A DNA stretch of 44,545 nucleotides from Caldilineaceae bacterium (lineage in GTDB: Bacteria > Chloroflexota > Anaerolineae > Caldilineales > Caldilineaceae). Of this stretch, positions 44,101 to 44,545 are shown one piece after another. Both the position numbers and the translations under genes were made by a program. Position 1 is the first letter of the stretch. Every line of letters starts with the position of its first letter. The notes beneath the pieces were generated by a model. The model saw nothing but the letters and a program-made list of their open reading frames with translations. It was not told the origin of the DNA and made no database searches. The DNA lies in assembly GCA_019637695.1 (NCBI GenBank), contig JAHBVG010000052.1, forward strand, positions 1 to 44,545, in the 5' to 3' direction.

Positions 44101-44545
44101 AGGGTTGGCCCTGACCCTACCGGCTGGCTTCAATACACTGCACTGGCTGGGGCGCGGCCCCCACGAGAGCTACGCCGACCGCAAGCAGAGCGCGCCGGTG
44201 GGCGTCTACGCCGGGAAGGTGGCGGATCAACTCTTCCCCTACATCCTGCCCCAGGAGAGCGGCAACAAGAGCGATGTGCGCTGGGCTGCCCTCACCGATA
44301 CGGAAGGCAACGGTCTGCTGGTGACAAGCGGTCGATCCGCTGCAGGCGAGGATCTCTTCAACGTCAGCGCGCGACACTGCACCGAACAGGAATTGACAGC
44401 GGCGCAGCACACCTACGAAGTACCCCAGCACGACGAGGTTTTCCTCAATGTGGACTACGTACAGGGCGGCCTCGGCAACGGCAGTTGTGGACCGGGGGTG
44501 CTGCCGCAGTATCAGCTCAAACCCGAAGAGGTCCGTTTCCAGATC
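41123..44545 (+). CDS. lacZ: LacZ-type beta-galactosidase (GH2), partial, with inserted Death-like domain
   Basis: No stop before the window ends; at least 1141 residues. ATG at 41123 has GGAG 9 bases upstream (ATG at 41108 is in frame). GH2 order: sugar-binding jelly roll (FLTFDGVDSAFYLWINGRMV), beta-sandwich, TIM barrel with SLGNESGFG (acid/base Glu464) and IMCEYAHSMGNS (nucleophile Glu528), then the LacZ small-chain domain (LWRAPTDNDLNTWG; QGGLGNGSCGPGVLPQYQL). It hydrolyses beta-galactosides and seems cytosolic. Inside the small-chain sandwich, residues about 845-958 are extra; within them 859-925 look like a Death-like effector-associated domain. Two heptamer arrays also lie in the gene (43147-43171, 43352-43379). 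Confidence 0.93.
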   Translation, partial: MTQQRNDWENPRVVGRNKEAAHATAIPYADAEMAARGDRKASPFYRSLNGEWRFHWDPNPRDAVQGFEDPAFNASNWDTIPVPSNWQLIGPDIERGISKYDKPMYTNVQYPFPIDRLPGVPEEDNPTGSYRHTFTVPAEWHGRKIFLTFDGVDSAFYLWINGRMVGYSEDSRLPAEFDITRYVEAGENTLAVRVLRWSNGSYVEDQDFWRLSGIFRDVYLWSAPTVHVRDFWARPELDADYGDATLIVRAKIRNYQDRVAQAQLQVDLLDAAGEAVGESVSRSVNLFDDIEHMTELSMAVANPIKWSAEHPYLYTLLLTLRNGDGMILEVQSCKVGFRKVEIIDGQLKINGVRIRIGGVNRHEHDPITGHTVSEESMIEDILIMKRHNINAVRTSHYPNYPRWYELCDEYGLYVMDEANIESHGVWDKLTKDPEWETAFLERVSRMVERDKNHPCVISWSLGNESGFGPNHEICAEWCHRNDPTRPVHYHPAEDHACVDILGPMYPSVQRIIDMAQIPGETRPVIMCEYAHSMGNSTGNLQEYWQVVDDYPRVQGGFIWDWVDQGLRRVTENGEVWYAYGGDYGDTPNDGNFCANGLISADRTPHPALLEYKKVLEPVRVEASEPAAGRVKITNRQFFSDLSHLKLSWDLTADGEMLQSGAEPLPVLAPGESGEVQVAGGRLRTGEGESFLTLRFTLAVDTPWAAAGHEVAFAQFPMPVTRAESPKPPSQTFAPLTLKTLIDSAAGGRRSAVTGQNFELIFDEERGTVASFVVGGKELIVVGPRLNLWRAPTDNDLNTWGDQRAAMRWREVGMDLLEEHVDGAEVTQLEDGRVQFRVRTVSTAQIDVDAVAAQRWQEMQGQLAGLLGHRVAEEDLKALSHRLGLNYVDLAGDSQIEQAKSLVAALAERERIPDLLKIIHELTQGPLSELPHDVKEQIRHNMNKSQAELAASGGPKSAARFDTEYLYTVHGNGDVTIDTHVLPGGDQPPFLPRVGLALTLPAGFNTLHWLGRGPHESYADRKQSAPVGVYAGKVADQLFPYILPQESGNKSDVRWAALTDTEGNGLLVTSGRSAAGEDLFNVSARHCTEQELTAAQHTYEVPQHDEVFLNVDYVQGGLGNGSCGPGVLPQYQLKPEEVRFQI
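43147..43171. repeat. Heptamer array inside lacZ (GCAGGTG type)
   Basis: Units GCAGGTG, GCAGGGG, GCAGGTT and a partial one, encoding VQVAGGRLRTG in a linker of the beta-galactosidase. The unit is the reverse-complement class of CCTGCCA at 6305-6332. Confidence 0.65.
43352..43379. repeat. Heptamer array inside lacZ (GCGGTCG type)
   Basis: Four exact-period units (GCGGCCG, GCGGTCG twice, GCGGTCA), encoding SAAGGRRSAV just before the small-chain domain. The unit class is the same as at 11665-11693. Confidence 0.75.
43658..43996 (+). other. Extra domain in LacZ resembling a Death-like effector-associated domain
   Basis: About 113 codons between the strand RVQFRVRTVSTAQ and RFDTEYLYTVHG, which are adjacent in ordinary LacZ small-chain domains. 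The core reads QLAGLLGHRVAEEDLKALSH, then RLGLNYVDLAGDSQIEQAKS and LVAALAERERIPDLLKIIHE. The pattern LxxLL...EExLxxLxxxLGLxYxxLxG...KxxxLVxxLxxRxRxxxLLxxI is that of EAD/bacterial Death-like domains as I recall them. A hydrophilic helical linker follows. Confidence 0.6.

Overview
ORGANISM. The window looks like chromosomal DNA of a moderately GC-rich Chloroflexota bacterium, probably of the Anaerolineae/Caldilineae type. This is inferred from protein style only: lipobox proteins with twin-arginine-like leaders (SRRDFLRW...LAACAP), many sugar-uptake and glycan-breakdown genes, a split chromate transporter, an acyl-CoA dehydrogenase/ETF operon, and abundant short-period intergenic repeats. No rRNA, tRNA or CRISPR was recognised. 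LAYOUT. 1-5.1 kb holds a secreted intradiol dioxygenase (-), a DUF4432 aldose-epimerase-like protein (+), a CPBP membrane protease (-) and a membrane-anchored class-C beta-lactamase-like hydrolase (+). 5.1-6.2 kb is a two-gene chromate transporter (-). 6.2-6.7 kb is a long intergenic region with a heptamer array, a very short promoter/two-hairpin/terminator unit (candidate small RNA) and a second promoter. 6.7-10.1 kb is an acyl-CoA dehydrogenase - etfB - etfA operon closed by a terminator. 10.1-11.6 kb has a degenerate metallo-beta-lactamase-fold protein and a secreted two-domain protein, both (-). 11.7-16.5 kb is a heterodimeric ABC exporter (-) whose two genes are separated by an IS630-family element with a -1 frameshift signal. 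Then come a GNAT acetyltransferase (-), lepA (+), and two convergent signalling genes whose 3' ends overlap by 152 bases. 23.3-30.9 kb is one long (+) run: lipoprotein sugar-binding protein, two sugar ABC permeases, a Gfo/Idh/MocA dehydrogenase, a sugar-phosphate isomerase/epimerase-like TIM barrel, a small cysteine-containing lipoprotein and a B12-binding radical SAM enzyme. 31-33.6 kb has a PIN-domain toxin-like pair translationally coupled to rsmA, then a FabG-like reductase. 33.6-35.1 kb is a membrane-spanning LuxR/Kelch protein. It is followed by a tyrosine recombinase that lacks catalytic residues (-), a Trm112-like membrane protein, a NamZ/DUF1343 glycosidase, a sulfatase (-), a DapA-family lyase (-) and a lacZ-type beta-galactosidase that runs off the window end. 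HOW IT FITS TOGETHER. The sugar ABC operon and the NamZ/sulfatase/DapA-like/beta-galactosidase group suggest use of complex, possibly sulfated or amino-sugar glycans; the ACAD/ETF operon oxidises acyl-CoAs and passes electrons on. MOST NOTABLE. (1) The beta-galactosidase carries an extra domain of about 110 residues inside its C-terminal sandwich; the domain looks like a Death-like effector-associated domain. (2) rsmA contains exactly 21 consecutive degenerate heptamers (147 bases, 49 codons), which keeps its frame open. (3) The same 7-base (sometimes 8-base) periodic arrays recur at more than a dozen places here, including two inside lacZ. (4) There is a compact small-RNA-like unit at 6412-6505. 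(5) The tyrosine recombinase is catalytically degenerate, and the HTH-HATPase-receiver regulator has an unusual architecture.
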